Shown: positions 54,592-63,452 of the stretch, piece by piece
Numbering within the stretch: position 1 is the stretch's first letter
Layout: each line of letters begins with the position of its first letter
Assembly (NCBI RefSeq): GCF_000708045.1
Contig: NZ_ANIE01000005.1
Location: 124,001 to 188,000 of the forward strand
DNA: 64,000 bases
Direction of reading: 5' to 3'
Origin: Marinobacter nitratireducens
GTDB taxonomy: Bacteria > Pseudomonadota > Gammaproteobacteria > Pseudomonadales > Oleiphilaceae
The notes under the pieces: model-generated
Databases searched by the model: none
What the model was told of the DNA's origin: nothing
The model's input: only the letters and a program-made list of their open reading frames with translations
Translations under genes and position numbers: made by a program

Positions 54592-55356
54592 TCAATCCTC
54601 AGTCATGGGGTTTGGGTTGAGCAGCGCCAGGTCTCCTATTCCAGGCAATTTGATACCAAGGGCCATCGGGTTTAGTCCAATCGACAGCCCCAGAAGATTT
54701 AGTTCAAGCCCCTCTTTGACCCCAGCCATCAGTCCGAAATAGCCACCCAGAGAAAGCTGGTAGCCGGCGCCTCCTGGCACTTCGGCCACCACGCTGTCAC
54801 CGAGGTAGTCTTTGCCAATGGCATGGCCGGGGAGTGCGATATCAAGTCCCGGAACTTCCTTGATCACCCAGGCCGTGAACGTATTGCTGTTCGGTCCCGG
54901 CCAGGCTTCGTAGGTTGTCGCGTAAGGATAGCTGGCAACGGCATCGTAAATCCGGGGAATCAGCGCCTCAGCTTCCGGGCCACGGATATCGGCATACAGT
55001 TCCGGTCGGGCGCCATACCAGTGGCGATCAGGTTCGCCCGGTTGGGAATTGACCACGTATCGGCGCCATCCGGTCACCTCATGCACGCGATACTCCTCGG
55101 CGCCTTTTTCCTTGGTGGCAAGCCAGGTGTGAACCGCAAAATAACCGCGCCAGCCCCAGGTTCTCGCACCGTAGACCTGTACCACCGCGCCCTCGTATTG
55201 CTCTGGTCGTGGGGCAATGCCCGCGCTTTCCCGGCTGGCGGTTCGCCAGCTCTCGGCGCCCTGCAGTTGGCCGCTGACGGCAAGAAGCAGTGGGCCAGCC
55301 ATCAGTACGAGTAGGCCGAGCAAAGGCCAGCGCGCGTATCGGAATGCTTTCTTCAT
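54592..55356 (-). CDS. DUF3750 family protein
   Basis: A 254-residue protein with an N-terminal hydrophobic helix (WPLLGLLVLMAGPLLLAVSG) that is a signal or anchor. The soluble part (VVQVYGARTWGWRGYFAVHT; ATTYEAWPGPNSNTFTAWVI) matches DUF3750, of unknown function and perhaps hydrolase-like. I use the ATG at 55356 (MKKAFRYARWP); an in-frame ATG at 55407 would add 17 residues and has no spaced ribosome site. It is divergent from the dodecin gene. Confidence 0.8.
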   Translation of the reverse strand: MKKAFRYARWPLLGLLVLMAGPLLLAVSGQLQGAESWRTASRESAGIAPRPEQYEGAVVQVYGARTWGWRGYFAVHTWLATKEKGAEEYRVHEVTGWRRYVVNSQPGEPDRHWYGARPELYADIRGPEAEALIPRIYDAVASYPYATTYEAWPGPNSNTFTAWVIKEVPGLDIALPGHAIGKDYLGDSVVAEVPGGAGYQLSLGGYFGLMAGVKEGLELNLLGLSIGLNPMALGIKLPGIGDLALLNPNPMTED

Positions 55357-55428
55357 TGGTGGTTTGCCCGTCGTCTGGTTGTCTTCTAGGCTCAGAATAT
55401 CAGGCATCTCCGAAAAAGGAGTATTACC

Positions 55429-55644
55429 ATGTCAGATCATCACGTGTACAAGAAAGTCGAGATCGTGGGCTCCTCAAAAAAGAGCATCGAGGACGCCATC
55501 GAAAATGCCCTGTCCGAGTGCGGCAAGAGCGTCAACAACATGGAATGGTTCGAGGTGCAGGAAACCCGTGGACACATCGTTGACGGCAAGGTGGGGCACT
55601 ACCAGGTCGTCCTGAAGGTGGGGTTCCGCATTACGAATAGCTGA
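55429..55644 (+). CDS. Dodecin family flavin-binding protein
   Basis: A 71-residue dodecin. The sequence YKKVEIVGSSKKSIEDAIENAL and the C-terminal HYQVVLKVGFRI match the family, which forms dodecameric shells that store or buffer flavins in the cytoplasm. An AAGGAG site precedes the ATG. Its 3' end overlaps a convergent hypothetical gene by 14 nt. Confidence 0.92.
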   Translation: MSDHHVYKKVEIVGSSKKSIEDAIENALSECGKSVNNMEWFEVQETRGHIVDGKVGHYQVVLKVGFRITNS

Positions 55645-56287
55645 CGTTCAGCATCCGTTGCCGGATGGCACTGACCAGCCGGTTCATCAAATCCCTCGCC
55701 TCGCCCTCATACAGGGCGTGGCACTTGTCGTGAAGAACCCGCCGGTCATGCCCTGAGGGCTCGATACTGGTATCTTTGACCAGATCGAGATACTCGCAGG
55801 CTGTCAGGTGTGCCTTGATCTCGGTGTCGATCAACCGGGTTGTCAGTTCCTCTACATTCTGATCGCAAAACGGTCGGTTACGATTCAGCAGTTGTCTGGC
55901 ATCCAGTGCGGCATTGCGGGCATCAAGCCTCAGGTCCCCGGCGGGCTCGTTGTGCTCGACGGCTCGCAGAAACGCTCCCAGGCTGTCATGCAGCTTCCAC
56001 AGCTGTGGCCAGATCTGATCGTAAGCCGCTTTCTCTGACTGGTACTGAGGTTCCGAGGTATCGCTGTGAATGGGCGGGCGGGGCGTCTGCTGGGCGTCGA
56101 ACTGTTGAACGCGCAGATCGTCCAGTTCACGACTGAGTGTGCTGGTTCTCTGCCGGAGTGTTTCCGTTTCCCGCAAAATTCGTCGTTTGCTGACCGATGC
56201 CAGTAGCAACGCCCCTAAAGCAATCGCCAGGCTGAGAGCCGAGATCAGATCGTTCCCGGGCACGGTCAAGAATGTGGCCAGTTCCAT
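55631..56287 (-). CDS. Hypothetical protein with N-terminal membrane helix and coiled coil
   Basis: A 218-residue protein. It has one membrane segment (LISALSLAIALGALLLASVS), then a coiled-coil stretch (ILRETETLRQRTSTLSRELD), then a helical soluble domain with little else recognisable. The ATG at 56287 has GGAGG nearby and is preferred to an upstream start. No family is known to me. Its last 14 nt overlap dodecin in antisense. Confidence 0.7.
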   Translation of the reverse strand: MELATFLTVPGNDLISALSLAIALGALLLASVSKRRILRETETLRQRTSTLSRELDDLRVQQFDAQQTPRPPIHSDTSEPQYQSEKAAYDQIWPQLWKLHDSLGAFLRAVEHNEPAGDLRLDARNAALDARQLLNRNRPFCDQNVEELTTRLIDTEIKAHLTACEYLDLVKDTSIEPSGHDRRVLHDKCHALYEGEARDLMNRLVSAIRQRMLNVSYS

Positions 56288-56364
56288 GGGGTAAGCCTCC
56301 GTTGGATACGCCCGCATTGCTCCTTCAGTATAGGTGGTCGATCAAGGCCCTGTGGGCGGAAAGT

Positions 56365-57522
56365 TCAGGTCTGTCTGAATGGCAGCAGTGTTCTGGCCTC
56401 CTCAAGATAGGATTGAACCTGTTCCGACTCTTCCGCGATAAAGTCGGCGATGGCATCCCGAAACCCAGGATGAGCGATGCCATGCCAGGAGTGGGTCAGC
56501 AGGGGCTCGAAGCCACGTACCAGCTTGTGTTCTCCCTGGGCGCCAGCGTCGAAGTGTTTCAGCCCGAGGTCGATAGCCAGCTCAATGCCCTGGTAATAGC
56601 ACGTTTCAAAGTGCAGGTGGTTGTATTCTTCCAGGCAGCCCCAGTAGCGACCGTACAGCGTATTCTCACCGTTCAGAAACAGAGCGCCGGCAATCATCTG
56701 GTCATCCTTGTCGGCGATGATCAGGTGCAGATGCTCGGGCAGACGGTCCCGTAGCCGGGTGAAAAAATCCCGATTGAGGTAGGGCCGCTGGCCGCGTTTC
56801 AGGTACGTGGCCTGGTAAAACACGAAAAAGGCGGCCAGCGCATGATCGGTGATATCAGTGCCGCTAACACGGCGAAACCCGATGCCCTGATCGATAACCT
56901 GGCGCCGTTCCTTGCGGATGGACTTTCGTTTTCGGGAGGTCAACTCTGCCAGAAATCCCTCGAAGTCTTCGTAATGCCGGTTGTGCCAGTGGAACTGACA
57001 GCCAATTCGGTGGAGCTGATCCTCACCTTGCAGCAGTTCCTGATCCCGGGCATCCGGAAACAGCAGATGCCAGGAGTGGGCGCCCAGCCGGTTGATCAGG
57101 GTGTCCAGCAGATCGTGAAGCTGAGCGGGTGTCAATTGGTTCCTCAAGGAGTCCGAAAACAGCAATCGAGGCCCCTGGGAAGGGGTAAATGGCACCGCCA
57201 TCAACAGTTTGGGGTAGTACTCCATGCCGTAGCGCTGGTATGCGTCGGCCCAGGCCCAGTCAAACACATACTCGCCCATGGAGTGGGACTTCATGTAGGC
57301 CGGTGCCAGCCCTGCAAGACGGCCATCAACGCGAAATACGAGATAGCAAGGCCGCCATCCGGTCTGCACCGTGGTGCAACCCGATTCTTCGAGGGCCTGA
57401 AAAAATTCATGACGCAGGAAGGGGGTGGCAGTGCCGGCCAGGTGATTCCAGTCGGCACGGGGGATCTCGTCGATGCTCTGGACCGTTTCCACGGTCAGGG
57501 ACGGTGTTCCGGGGTCTGGCAT
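56365..57522 (-). CDS. FemAB-like GNAT-fold acyltransferase (PF04339-like)
   Basis: A 385-residue protein of the peptidoglycan-related FemAB_like/DUF482 group with a double GNAT-like fold. Segments such as KRKSIRKERRQVIDQGIGFR and YGRYWGCLEEYNHLHFETCY are typical, and the tail HFDAGAQGEHKLVRGFEPL also fits. Its true substrate is unknown. The ATG at 57522 has AAGGAG upstream; an earlier in-frame start at 57558 is less likely. Confidence 0.82.
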   Translation of the reverse strand: MPDPGTPSLTVETVQSIDEIPRADWNHLAGTATPFLRHEFFQALEESGCTTVQTGWRPCYLVFRVDGRLAGLAPAYMKSHSMGEYVFDWAWADAYQRYGMEYYPKLLMAVPFTPSQGPRLLFSDSLRNQLTPAQLHDLLDTLINRLGAHSWHLLFPDARDQELLQGEDQLHRIGCQFHWHNRHYEDFEGFLAELTSRKRKSIRKERRQVIDQGIGFRRVSGTDITDHALAAFFVFYQATYLKRGQRPYLNRDFFTRLRDRLPEHLHLIIADKDDQMIAGALFLNGENTLYGRYWGCLEEYNHLHFETCYYQGIELAIDLGLKHFDAGAQGEHKLVRGFEPLLTHSWHGIAHPGFRDAIADFIAEESEQVQSYLEEARTLLPFRQT

Positions 57523-57579
57523 GGGTCGGAAAGCTCCTTTCGGTTGTCCCGATACCATACGCCAGATTCCCGTTGTTGA

Positions 57580-57945
57580 TCACTTCTCTTCGTTGTTATC
57601 CAGAACGCGGTCGCAGCGTTTTTCCATCTTGCCGCGATACTTGTCCATGCGTTTCTGATGCTTTTCGAACTGCTCCTGCTGAATCTCCTGCCAGATTTCT
57701 CGTTGTTCATCGGTCAGCTGCAGGCGATCGGCCATCGCCGCGCGACGTTCCTGCATTTCAGCCCTGCGTTGCTCACGGTTGAAGGGCCCATTGCCTTCCC
57801 GAAACTGTTCGCACATCTGCTCGATGTCGTGCTTGCCCCGGGAGTGATCGCCATTACGCTCGTGCGCAAAGGCGAACGGGCTTGTGGCAGCCAGGGTGGA
57901 TGCCAGTATGCCGGCGGCTATGAGGGCGCGTTTACGAGTAGTCAT
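57580..57945 (-). CDS. Spy/CpxP-like periplasmic chaperone
   Basis: A 121-residue periplasmic protein with a signal peptide (cleavage after AFA, residue 27). The mature part is a highly charged helix bundle with the LTxxQ motif (LQLTDEQREIWQEIQQEQ) typical of Spy and CpxP. Spy-like proteins bind unfolded proteins in the envelope. It is divergent from cpxR and shares a CpxR-box-like site with it, so CpxR induction is likely. AGAGGT precedes the ATG. Confidence 0.85.
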   Translation of the reverse strand: MTTRKRALIAAGILASTLAATSPFAFAHERNGDHSRGKHDIEQMCEQFREGNGPFNREQRRAEMQERRAAMADRLQLTDEQREIWQEIQQEQFEKHQKRMDKYRGKMEKRCDRVLDNNEEK

Positions 57946-58038
57946 GATCGGTACCTCTGGGTGAGTGACCCGGATGGGGTCGGTTGTTAAGACAACACCA
58001 TGGTACCGCTGGCTTTCGTCAGCGAGCGTCAGTGCTTT

Positions 58039-58054
58039 GTAAAGGTTCTGCAAA
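58039..58054. promoter_or_regulatory. CpxR-box-like site between spy-like gene and cpxR
   Basis: GTAAA (58039-58043), 6 bp, then GCAAA (58050-58054) is a one-mismatch fit to the CpxR consensus GTAAA-N(4-8)-GTAAA. It lies in the divergent gap 57946-58124. The match is suggestive only. Confidence 0.5.
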
Positions 58055-58124
58055 GGAAATTGACTCGCGCCGGCGGGTTTGCGGGCGCGTGATAGACTGC
58101 AGGCATCGGCATGGGAGGTAGAGA

Positions 58125-58811
58125 ATGCAGAATCGGGTGCTGCTCATTGAAGATGATGAAGAACTGCGTCAGTTGCTGGCCCGTTACCTCAGCAATCAGG
58201 GGTTTACGGTGCGTGAAGCGGCCAATGGCCGTGATGGTCTGAGGCTGGCACTGGGGCAGGACTGCGACATCGTGATCCTCGATATCATGCTCCCGGATAT
58301 CAGCGGCCTTGACGTGCTGCGTGAGCTGCGGGCGCAGACCCATCTTCCGGTGGTACTTCTGACCGCCCGGGGCGATGAAACCGACCGGATTGTCGGTTTC
58401 GAAGTCGGCGCCGATGACTACATTCCCAAGCCCTGCAATCCCCGGGAACTGGTCGCGCGTCTGCAGGCGCTTTTGCGGCGAATCGCCTGGGATCAGAAGA
58501 ACGAGGTCGATGGGGCGCGGGTCTACGGCGACTTGCGGGTAGAGCCAGCGCATCGCCGGGTCTATCAGGGCCAGGCGCCGGTTGAGTTAACGGCGACAGA
58601 GTATGAAGTATTGCTGGTCCTGCTCGCTCATGCCGGCAGCGTAGTGCGCAAGACCGATTTGATGCAATGGGCCCTCGGAAGGCGGCTGGAAGCCTATGAC
58701 CGGACCCTGGATATGCACATCAGTAACCTGCGCAAAAAACTGGGGAATGACGATCCGCCGAGAATCGAAACCGTGCGCGGATTGGGCTATAGCTATCGGG
58801 TGCCCGTGTGA
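58125..58811 (+). CDS. cpxR: OmpR-family response regulator, CpxR-like
   Basis: A 228-residue response regulator. Receiver: VLLIEDDEELRQLLARYLSN, phosphoacceptor Asp in IVILDIMLPDISG, Lys in DDYIPKPCNPREL. A C-terminal winged helix follows (LTATEYEVLLVLLAHAGSVV, DMHISNLRKKLG, RTVRGLGYSYRV-like end). A strong GGAGGT site precedes the ATG. It is coupled to the kinase by GTGA overlap and is divergent from a Spy-like gene, which fits the Cpx envelope stress system. Confidence 0.88.
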   Translation: MQNRVLLIEDDEELRQLLARYLSNQGFTVREAANGRDGLRLALGQDCDIVILDIMLPDISGLDVLRELRAQTHLPVVLLTARGDETDRIVGFEVGADDYIPKPCNPRELVARLQALLRRIAWDQKNEVDGARVYGDLRVEPAHRRVYQGQAPVELTATEYEVLLVLLAHAGSVVRKTDLMQWALGRRLEAYDRTLDMHISNLRKKLGNDDPPRIETVRGLGYSYRVPV

Positions 58812-60127
58812 AAAAGCGATTCATGTTTCCGCTGTTCTGGCGGATATTCCTGCTGATCTGGCTGGCCATGGCCATTACGGTGTTGGTGGGCAATCTTGCG
58901 ACCCACGCATTGCTTGAACGTGAGCGAGAAACCATTGAACGCCAGGTCGGGCTTCGCGACATGGGGTATGAAGCGATCCGTATCCGTGCAACAGAGGGAC
59001 GAAGGGCAGCCTTCGGTTTTCTGCGGGAACAGGGCCGGCAGATGGACCTTCACGTGCTACTGATCGAGAATCGGGAACAGGACGGCCGCCTGCCACCGGC
59101 CATTCGTGAGCGCATCAAATCAGGCTGGTATCGACATCAACCGGCCGTGATTGATCTGTCTGACCAGTATCAGCTTATCGCTTGGCCCCGCGGCCACGGC
59201 AGTGGTTGGCTGGATCCGGATGTGTTCCGGCTGCTCGAGTTAGTTGTCGGCTTCGTGATGATCACGCTGGCCTGCTGGTTGATCGCACGGGTTGTGTCCC
59301 GTCCGCTCAGACATATGGAGCGGACCGCCAGACTGATTGCAGGGGGCCGAACCGGTTTAAGGGTAAATGATCGAATCGCGAACCGGCGGGATGAGGTCGG
59401 TCAGCTGGCCGTTGCCTTTAACGCCATGACCGACCAACTCTGTGACCTGCTGGAACGTCAGCGACACCTGCTGCGGGATATCTCCCACGATCTGCGCACC
59501 CCTCTGGCGCGTCAGCGGGTCGCGATTGAGCTGGCCAGTGAGAGTGGGGCGGACGAAGAACTGATGGCCAGTATTCTTCGTCAGAACGAACGTCTTGAAA
59601 CGATGACGGCCCAGATTCTGACGCTCTACCGGGTTACCGAACAGGGTAATGAAATCGAGCGGGAGTCTGTGAGACCGGTCCATCTGATCAATCACGTACT
59701 GCAGGATGCGGCAGACTACGCAGAACAGCAGGGCGTGGATTGTCACCTGCAGGCCAGGGGCGACGTGTCCGATGTGACGGTGCTTGGCGATGCCACGCTG
59801 TTGCAGAGAGCTCTGGATAACATTGTCCAGAATGCCCTGGATCACACCCCGCCAGGGAGAACCGTTCAGGTGGGGCTGAGTCGTGATGATCGTTGGGTCC
59901 GGGTGGATGTCCGGGACGAAGGTGAGGGGGTGGACGAGGCTCTGCTGTCACAATTGTTTGAGCCGTTCTTCCAGGCAGACAAGTCCCGCGGAGGCTCGGG
60001 ATGGGGATTGGGCCTGGCCATTGCCCGGGATATTGTCAGGGCGCACGATGGTAAGATCAGCGCCACCAATGACACTGACGGCGGCTTACGGGTTACCGTC
60101 CTGTTGCCGCTGTTTACCGCGGGCTGA
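58808..60127 (+). CDS. cpxA: Sensor histidine kinase, CpxA-like
   Basis: A 439-residue kinase starting with a GTG that overlaps the cpxR stop. Two membrane segments (about residues 8-30 and 138-160) flank a short periplasmic region, then HAMP, the phosphoacceptor box LLRDISHDLRTPLARQRVAI, and the ATPase motifs ALDNIVQNALDHT, DEGEGVDE and GSGWGLGLAIARDI. This is the usual CpxA/EnvZ layout. Its last 42 nt overlap a small minus-strand gene. Confidence 0.9.
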   Translation: MKKRFMFPLFWRIFLLIWLAMAITVLVGNLATHALLERERETIERQVGLRDMGYEAIRIRATEGRRAAFGFLREQGRQMDLHVLLIENREQDGRLPPAIRERIKSGWYRHQPAVIDLSDQYQLIAWPRGHGSGWLDPDVFRLLELVVGFVMITLACWLIARVVSRPLRHMERTARLIAGGRTGLRVNDRIANRRDEVGQLAVAFNAMTDQLCDLLERQRHLLRDISHDLRTPLARQRVAIELASESGADEELMASILRQNERLETMTAQILTLYRVTEQGNEIERESVRPVHLINHVLQDAADYAEQQGVDCHLQARGDVSDVTVLGDATLLQRALDNIVQNALDHTPPGRTVQVGLSRDDRWVRVDVRDEGEGVDEALLSQLFEPFFQADKSRGGSGWGLGLAIARDIVRAHDGKISATNDTDGGLRVTVLLPLFTAG

Positions 60128-60295
60128 TGGGGTCGGGGCCTGAAGATTCTCGTCGTCTGGTTTAAGATCAGCGGCTCCGGAAAAATCGATCCCTTCCTGA
60201 AGTTCGTCTTCTTCGAAACGGATGCCGCAGGCCGCTTTGCGGATCTTCGCGGGTTGGGCAGTCCCGGGGCTGCCATTTTCTTGGTTATCTGACAT
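60086..60295 (-). CDS. Small hypothetical protein overlapping the 3' end of cpxA
   Basis: A 69-residue, hydrophilic protein starting MSDNQENGSPGTAQPAKIRK, then a segment KAACGIRFEEDELQEGIDFS, ending in a basic Gln-rich tail. GAGGT lies before the ATG at 60295. It is divergent from yigZ. The antisense overlap of 42 nt with cpxA is unusual but short. No family is known to me. Confidence 0.5.
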   Translation of the reverse strand: MSDNQENGSPGTAQPAKIRKAACGIRFEEDELQEGIDFSGAADLKPDDENLQAPTPSARGKQRQQDGNP

Positions 60296-60310
60296 AAGGC
60301 ACCTCACAAT

Positions 60311-60916
60311 ATGAGCAAAGATTACCCGGTTCCCGCAGGATACCTTGAGCGGGAAACGGAAGTGAAGAAAAGCCGCTTTATTGCCCGGGTGGTGCCGGTC
60401 GGTTCTCGTGAAGAGGTAAAGACCTGGGTCGAAAAGGCGCACCGGGAGCATCCGGATGCACGCCATGTGTGCTGGGGATATCAGATTGGACGCCCCGGCT
60501 CCGCCGCCGAAGCCGCAATGAACGATGATGGCGAGCCATCCGGAACGGCCGGAAAGCCCATTCTCAATGTGATTCAGCACAAGGATATGGGCGATGTGCT
60601 GGTGATCGTGATTCGCTATTTCGGCGGCATCAAGCTGGGCGCTGGCGGGTTGGTCCGGGCGTATGCCGGTGCCGCAGAGAGCGTGTTATCGGCCGTTGAA
60701 CGTGTGGTTCAGCAGCCTGTGGTCGAGACTGTCGTCACCATGTCGTTTGCCGATGAGCAGCCCGTGCGACACTGGTGTGAGGTCCATGGAGCGGTTGTGG
60801 AATCGGTGGATTACGCAGCCTCTGTGACGGCTCACCTTCAGGTGCCGGAAAACGGTGTGGATGACTTCGTGGCATTTTGTGAGGCCCAGAAGCTCGATTA
60901 CAGTTTGGAAAGGTGA
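60311..60916 (+). CDS. yigZ: YigZ/IMPACT family protein
   Basis: A 201-residue protein of the YigZ family (UPF0029 plus a C-terminal DUF1949-like domain). The N-terminal domain has KKSRFIARVVPV, HVCWGYQIG, DDGEPSGTAGKPIL and IVIRYFGGIKLGAGGLVRAY, the family core. Eukaryotic IMPACT regulates translation control; the bacterial function is uncertain. It is a single-gene unit with a start 15 nt from the divergent small gene. Confidence 0.93.
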   Translation: MSKDYPVPAGYLERETEVKKSRFIARVVPVGSREEVKTWVEKAHREHPDARHVCWGYQIGRPGSAAEAAMNDDGEPSGTAGKPILNVIQHKDMGDVLVIVIRYFGGIKLGAGGLVRAYAGAAESVLSAVERVVQQPVVETVVTMSFADEQPVRHWCEVHGAVVESVDYAASVTAHLQVPENGVDDFVAFCEAQKLDYSLER

Positions 60917-60992
60917 GGGAATAAACGGGCATCGTTGATCGTAGGCTGTGCGTATACTGGTTTTGAGGATGTAGGCAAATAGGGGGAACACC

Positions 60993-61523
60993 ATGATACG
61001 TATTCTGTTGATGTCGTTCGTTGTTCTGGCGATGGCTGGTTGTGCCAGTAACGTGGTCACGGACTACAGTTCGACGGCTGTCTTTGGCAACTATTCAACC
61101 TGGGCGTTTGCCCCGGAGGCGGGTGAGTCCTCGTTTGTTTCTCTGGATGGAACGCGGGTCCAGGCTGCCGTAGAACGAGAGCTGAATCGAAAGGCCATGA
61201 GAAAGGCGCCGGATAACGACGCTGATTTGCTGGTTAACTGGCAGATCGTCGAAGAAGACAGGCTGGATCGCACTGGCGTGGGGCTTGGATTTGGTTTCGG
61301 CAGTGGTAATTTTGGTTGGGCGCTCTCGTCGGCTCCGCCGATCCGTGAGGTTAAAGAAGGCAAGCTGGTCGTAGAGCTGGTTGATACCTCGACCAAACAG
61401 GTTGTGTGGCGAGCGGCCAGTCGCCGTTACCTGACGGAGAGTCAGTCCCCTGAGAGCCGGCGGGAGTTGATCGATGAGGTGGTCGCGGAGATGTTTTCGA
61501 AGTACCCTCCGGGCCTTGATTGA
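60993..61523 (+). CDS. DUF4136 family lipoprotein
   Basis: A 176-residue lipoprotein with signal MIRILLMSFVVLAMAGC and lipobox Cys17. The mature part matches DUF4136: YSTWAFAPE near the start and KLVVELVDTSTKQVVWRA further on, with a glycine-rich middle (GLGFGFGSGNFGW). It would sit in the outer or inner membrane facing the periplasm. Function is unknown. It ends 29 nt before the SUI1-type gene. Confidence 0.87.
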   Translation: MIRILLMSFVVLAMAGCASNVVTDYSSTAVFGNYSTWAFAPEAGESSFVSLDGTRVQAAVERELNRKAMRKAPDNDADLLVNWQIVEEDRLDRTGVGLGFGFGSGNFGWALSSAPPIREVKEGKLVVELVDTSTKQVVWRAASRRYLTESQSPESRRELIDEVVAEMFSKYPPGLD

Positions 61524-61552
61524 TTCATCTGAAGGAATTGACGGTTAGCAGA

Positions 61553-61915
61553 ATGGGAATGAAGAAACGTGCGGAAGGCGGTCTGGTATTCTCGACAGAA
61601 CAGGGCCGCATGTGTCCGGGTTGTCGCAATCCGGTATCTGATTGCACCTGTGGGCAACCTGAGCGCCCCCAGGGTGACGGTGTGGTGCGTGTCAGCCGTG
61701 AGACGAAAGGTCGTAAGGGCAAGGGCGTTACCCTGGTGACAGGCATTCCCATGGATGACAAGGAACTCAAGGCCTACGCGAAAGTCCTGAAAGCCAAGTG
61801 TGGCACCGGCGGAACCGTCAAGGACGGTGTCGTCGAGATTCAGGGCGACCAGAGAGATATCCTGGTTCCGTTGCTTGAGGCCAAGGGGTGGACCGTAAAA
61901 CGCGCTGGTGGCTGA
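61553..61915 (+). CDS. yciH: Translation initiation factor SUI1 family protein (YciH)
   Basis: A 120-residue YciH protein, the bacterial eIF1/SUI1 homologue that can affect initiation fidelity. It has a zinc-ribbon-like CPGCRNPVSDCTC before the core KGKGVTLVTGIPMDDKELKA and KCGTGGTVKDGVVEIQGDQR. I place the start at 61553 (MGMKKRAEGG); the ribosome site AAGGA is rather far upstream, so 61559 is possible. It follows the lipoprotein gene and may be co-transcribed with it. Confidence 0.92.
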   Translation: MGMKKRAEGGLVFSTEQGRMCPGCRNPVSDCTCGQPERPQGDGVVRVSRETKGRKGKGVTLVTGIPMDDKELKAYAKVLKAKCGTGGTVKDGVVEIQGDQRDILVPLLEAKGWTVKRAGG

Positions 61916-62053
61916 TGGTATTACACACAAGCCATTGATCCACGCGTTACAATACCCCGTGTGGCAACTCCCCAAATTTCAAACTGATGGAATCCTCAAG
62001 AGGCGGCAGCCCATCTGTCACCCCGGCAGGAGCTCCTTTGACCGGAGGAAAAC

Positions 62054-63307
62054 ATGCATATACTGGTTCTTGGCGCTGGCGTCGTCGGCATTACCACCGC
62101 CTGGTTTCTGCAAAAACAGGGGCACCAGGTTACGGTGATCGACCGGCAGAACCTCGCAGGCGTTGAAACCAGTTACGCAAACGGTGGGCAGATTTCGGTA
62201 TCCCACGCGGAGCCCTGGGCCAACCCGTCGGCGCCGCTCAAGGTTCTCAAATGGCTGACCCAACCCGATGCGCCCCTGCTGTTCCGCCCCAAGCTGGACC
62301 CGGCCCAGTGGCGCTGGGCACTGTCTTTCCTCGGTGAGTGCACGTCGGCCAAGGCGGCGCACAACATTCGCCAGATGGTGAACCTCGGGACCTACAGTCG
62401 TGACCAGTTGCAGGCTCTCAGGAAGGAAACCGGCCTTCAGTACGATCACCTTGAGAAAGGCATTCTGCATTTCTACACCAACCCGGCAGAATTTGACGGC
62501 GCCAGAGAACCGACCCGAATCATGCAGGATCTCGGGTGTGACCGGCAGATCATTGATGCCAATCGGGCGGTAGAGTTGGAGCCCGCACTGAAACCGATCC
62601 GGGACCGGATTGCCGGTGCGACCTACACCGCAGAGGACGAGTCCGGCGACGCCCGTAAGTTCACCCAGAACCTCGCGAAGCTCTGCGCCGAGGCTGGCGT
62701 TGAGTTTCGATACGGTACGGAGGTCGTCGGTTTCGATCAGGCCGGAGACCGGATACTCGGGGTCAGAACAATCCATGAAGGGCACCACGAAACGCTGAGA
62801 GCCGACTCCTACGTGCTCAGCCTGGGTAGCTTTAGTGCCATTCTCGCCCGCAAGATCGGGTTATTTCTGAACATCTATCCGGCCAAGGGCTATTCCATCA
62901 CGGTGCCGGTCAGGAACGAAGAAGCGGCCTTCAATGTCAGCCTCACGGATGACGAGTATAAGCTGGTTTACTCTCGCCTGGGCGACCGCCTAAGGGTTGC
63001 GGGGACTGCTGAGCTCAGTGGCTACGGCAGGGAACTCGATATGACCCGGTGCCGGGCAATTGTGCGTCGCTCGGCGGAGGTGATGCCTGAGGCTGCCTAC
63101 TGGGATCAGGCCGAGTTCTGGACCGGTTTGCGGCCGGCGACACCGTCCAATGTGCCGTACATCGGGAAGAGCCATTTCGCCAACCTCTACCTGAATACCG
63201 GTCACGGTACATTGGGCTGGACCCATTCGTGCGGATCGGCCGCGGCGCTGGCCGACATTGTGTCAGGCCGTAAACCAGGCGTGGATTTCACCTTTACCGG
63301 CCTCTGA
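62054..63307 (+). CDS. dadA: D-amino acid dehydrogenase DadA
   Basis: A 417-residue FAD-dependent membrane-associated dehydrogenase that oxidises D-amino acids such as D-alanine to 2-oxo acids, sending electrons to quinones. The N-terminus MHILVLGAGVVGITTAWFLQ gives the FAD Rossmann fold. SYANGGQISVSHAEPWANPS and the C-terminal GLRPATPSNVPYIG and GTLGWTHSCGSAAALADI are DadA hallmarks. No alanine racemase is adjacent in the window. A terminator follows. Confidence 0.96.
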   Translation: MHILVLGAGVVGITTAWFLQKQGHQVTVIDRQNLAGVETSYANGGQISVSHAEPWANPSAPLKVLKWLTQPDAPLLFRPKLDPAQWRWALSFLGECTSAKAAHNIRQMVNLGTYSRDQLQALRKETGLQYDHLEKGILHFYTNPAEFDGAREPTRIMQDLGCDRQIIDANRAVELEPALKPIRDRIAGATYTAEDESGDARKFTQNLAKLCAEAGVEFRYGTEVVGFDQAGDRILGVRTIHEGHHETLRADSYVLSLGSFSAILARKIGLFLNIYPAKGYSITVPVRNEEAAFNVSLTDDEYKLVYSRLGDRLRVAGTAELSGYGRELDMTRCRAIVRRSAEVMPEAAYWDQAEFWTGLRPATPSNVPYIGKSHFANLYLNTGHGTLGWTHSCGSAAALADIVSGRKPGVDFTFTGL

Positions 63308-63319
63308 CCCTGCCTTTTG

Positions 63320-63357
63320 AAACCGTGGTTCTTCTGGCCTGAAAAGCCACGGTTTTG
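63320..63357 (+). terminator. Terminator-like hairpin after dadA
   Basis: AAACCGTGG (63320-63328) and CCACGGTTT (63347-63355) form a 9-bp stem with an 18-nt loop, and T residues follow. It lies 12 nt after the dadA stop. Confidence 0.75.
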
Positions 63358-63452
63358 TCATCTGAAGTACATAAACTGTCCTCAACCTGTGATCTCCATC
63401 ACGAAATTGCGGCCGCTGATTCGGGCCCTGAACAATAACTACGGAGAGCAGA

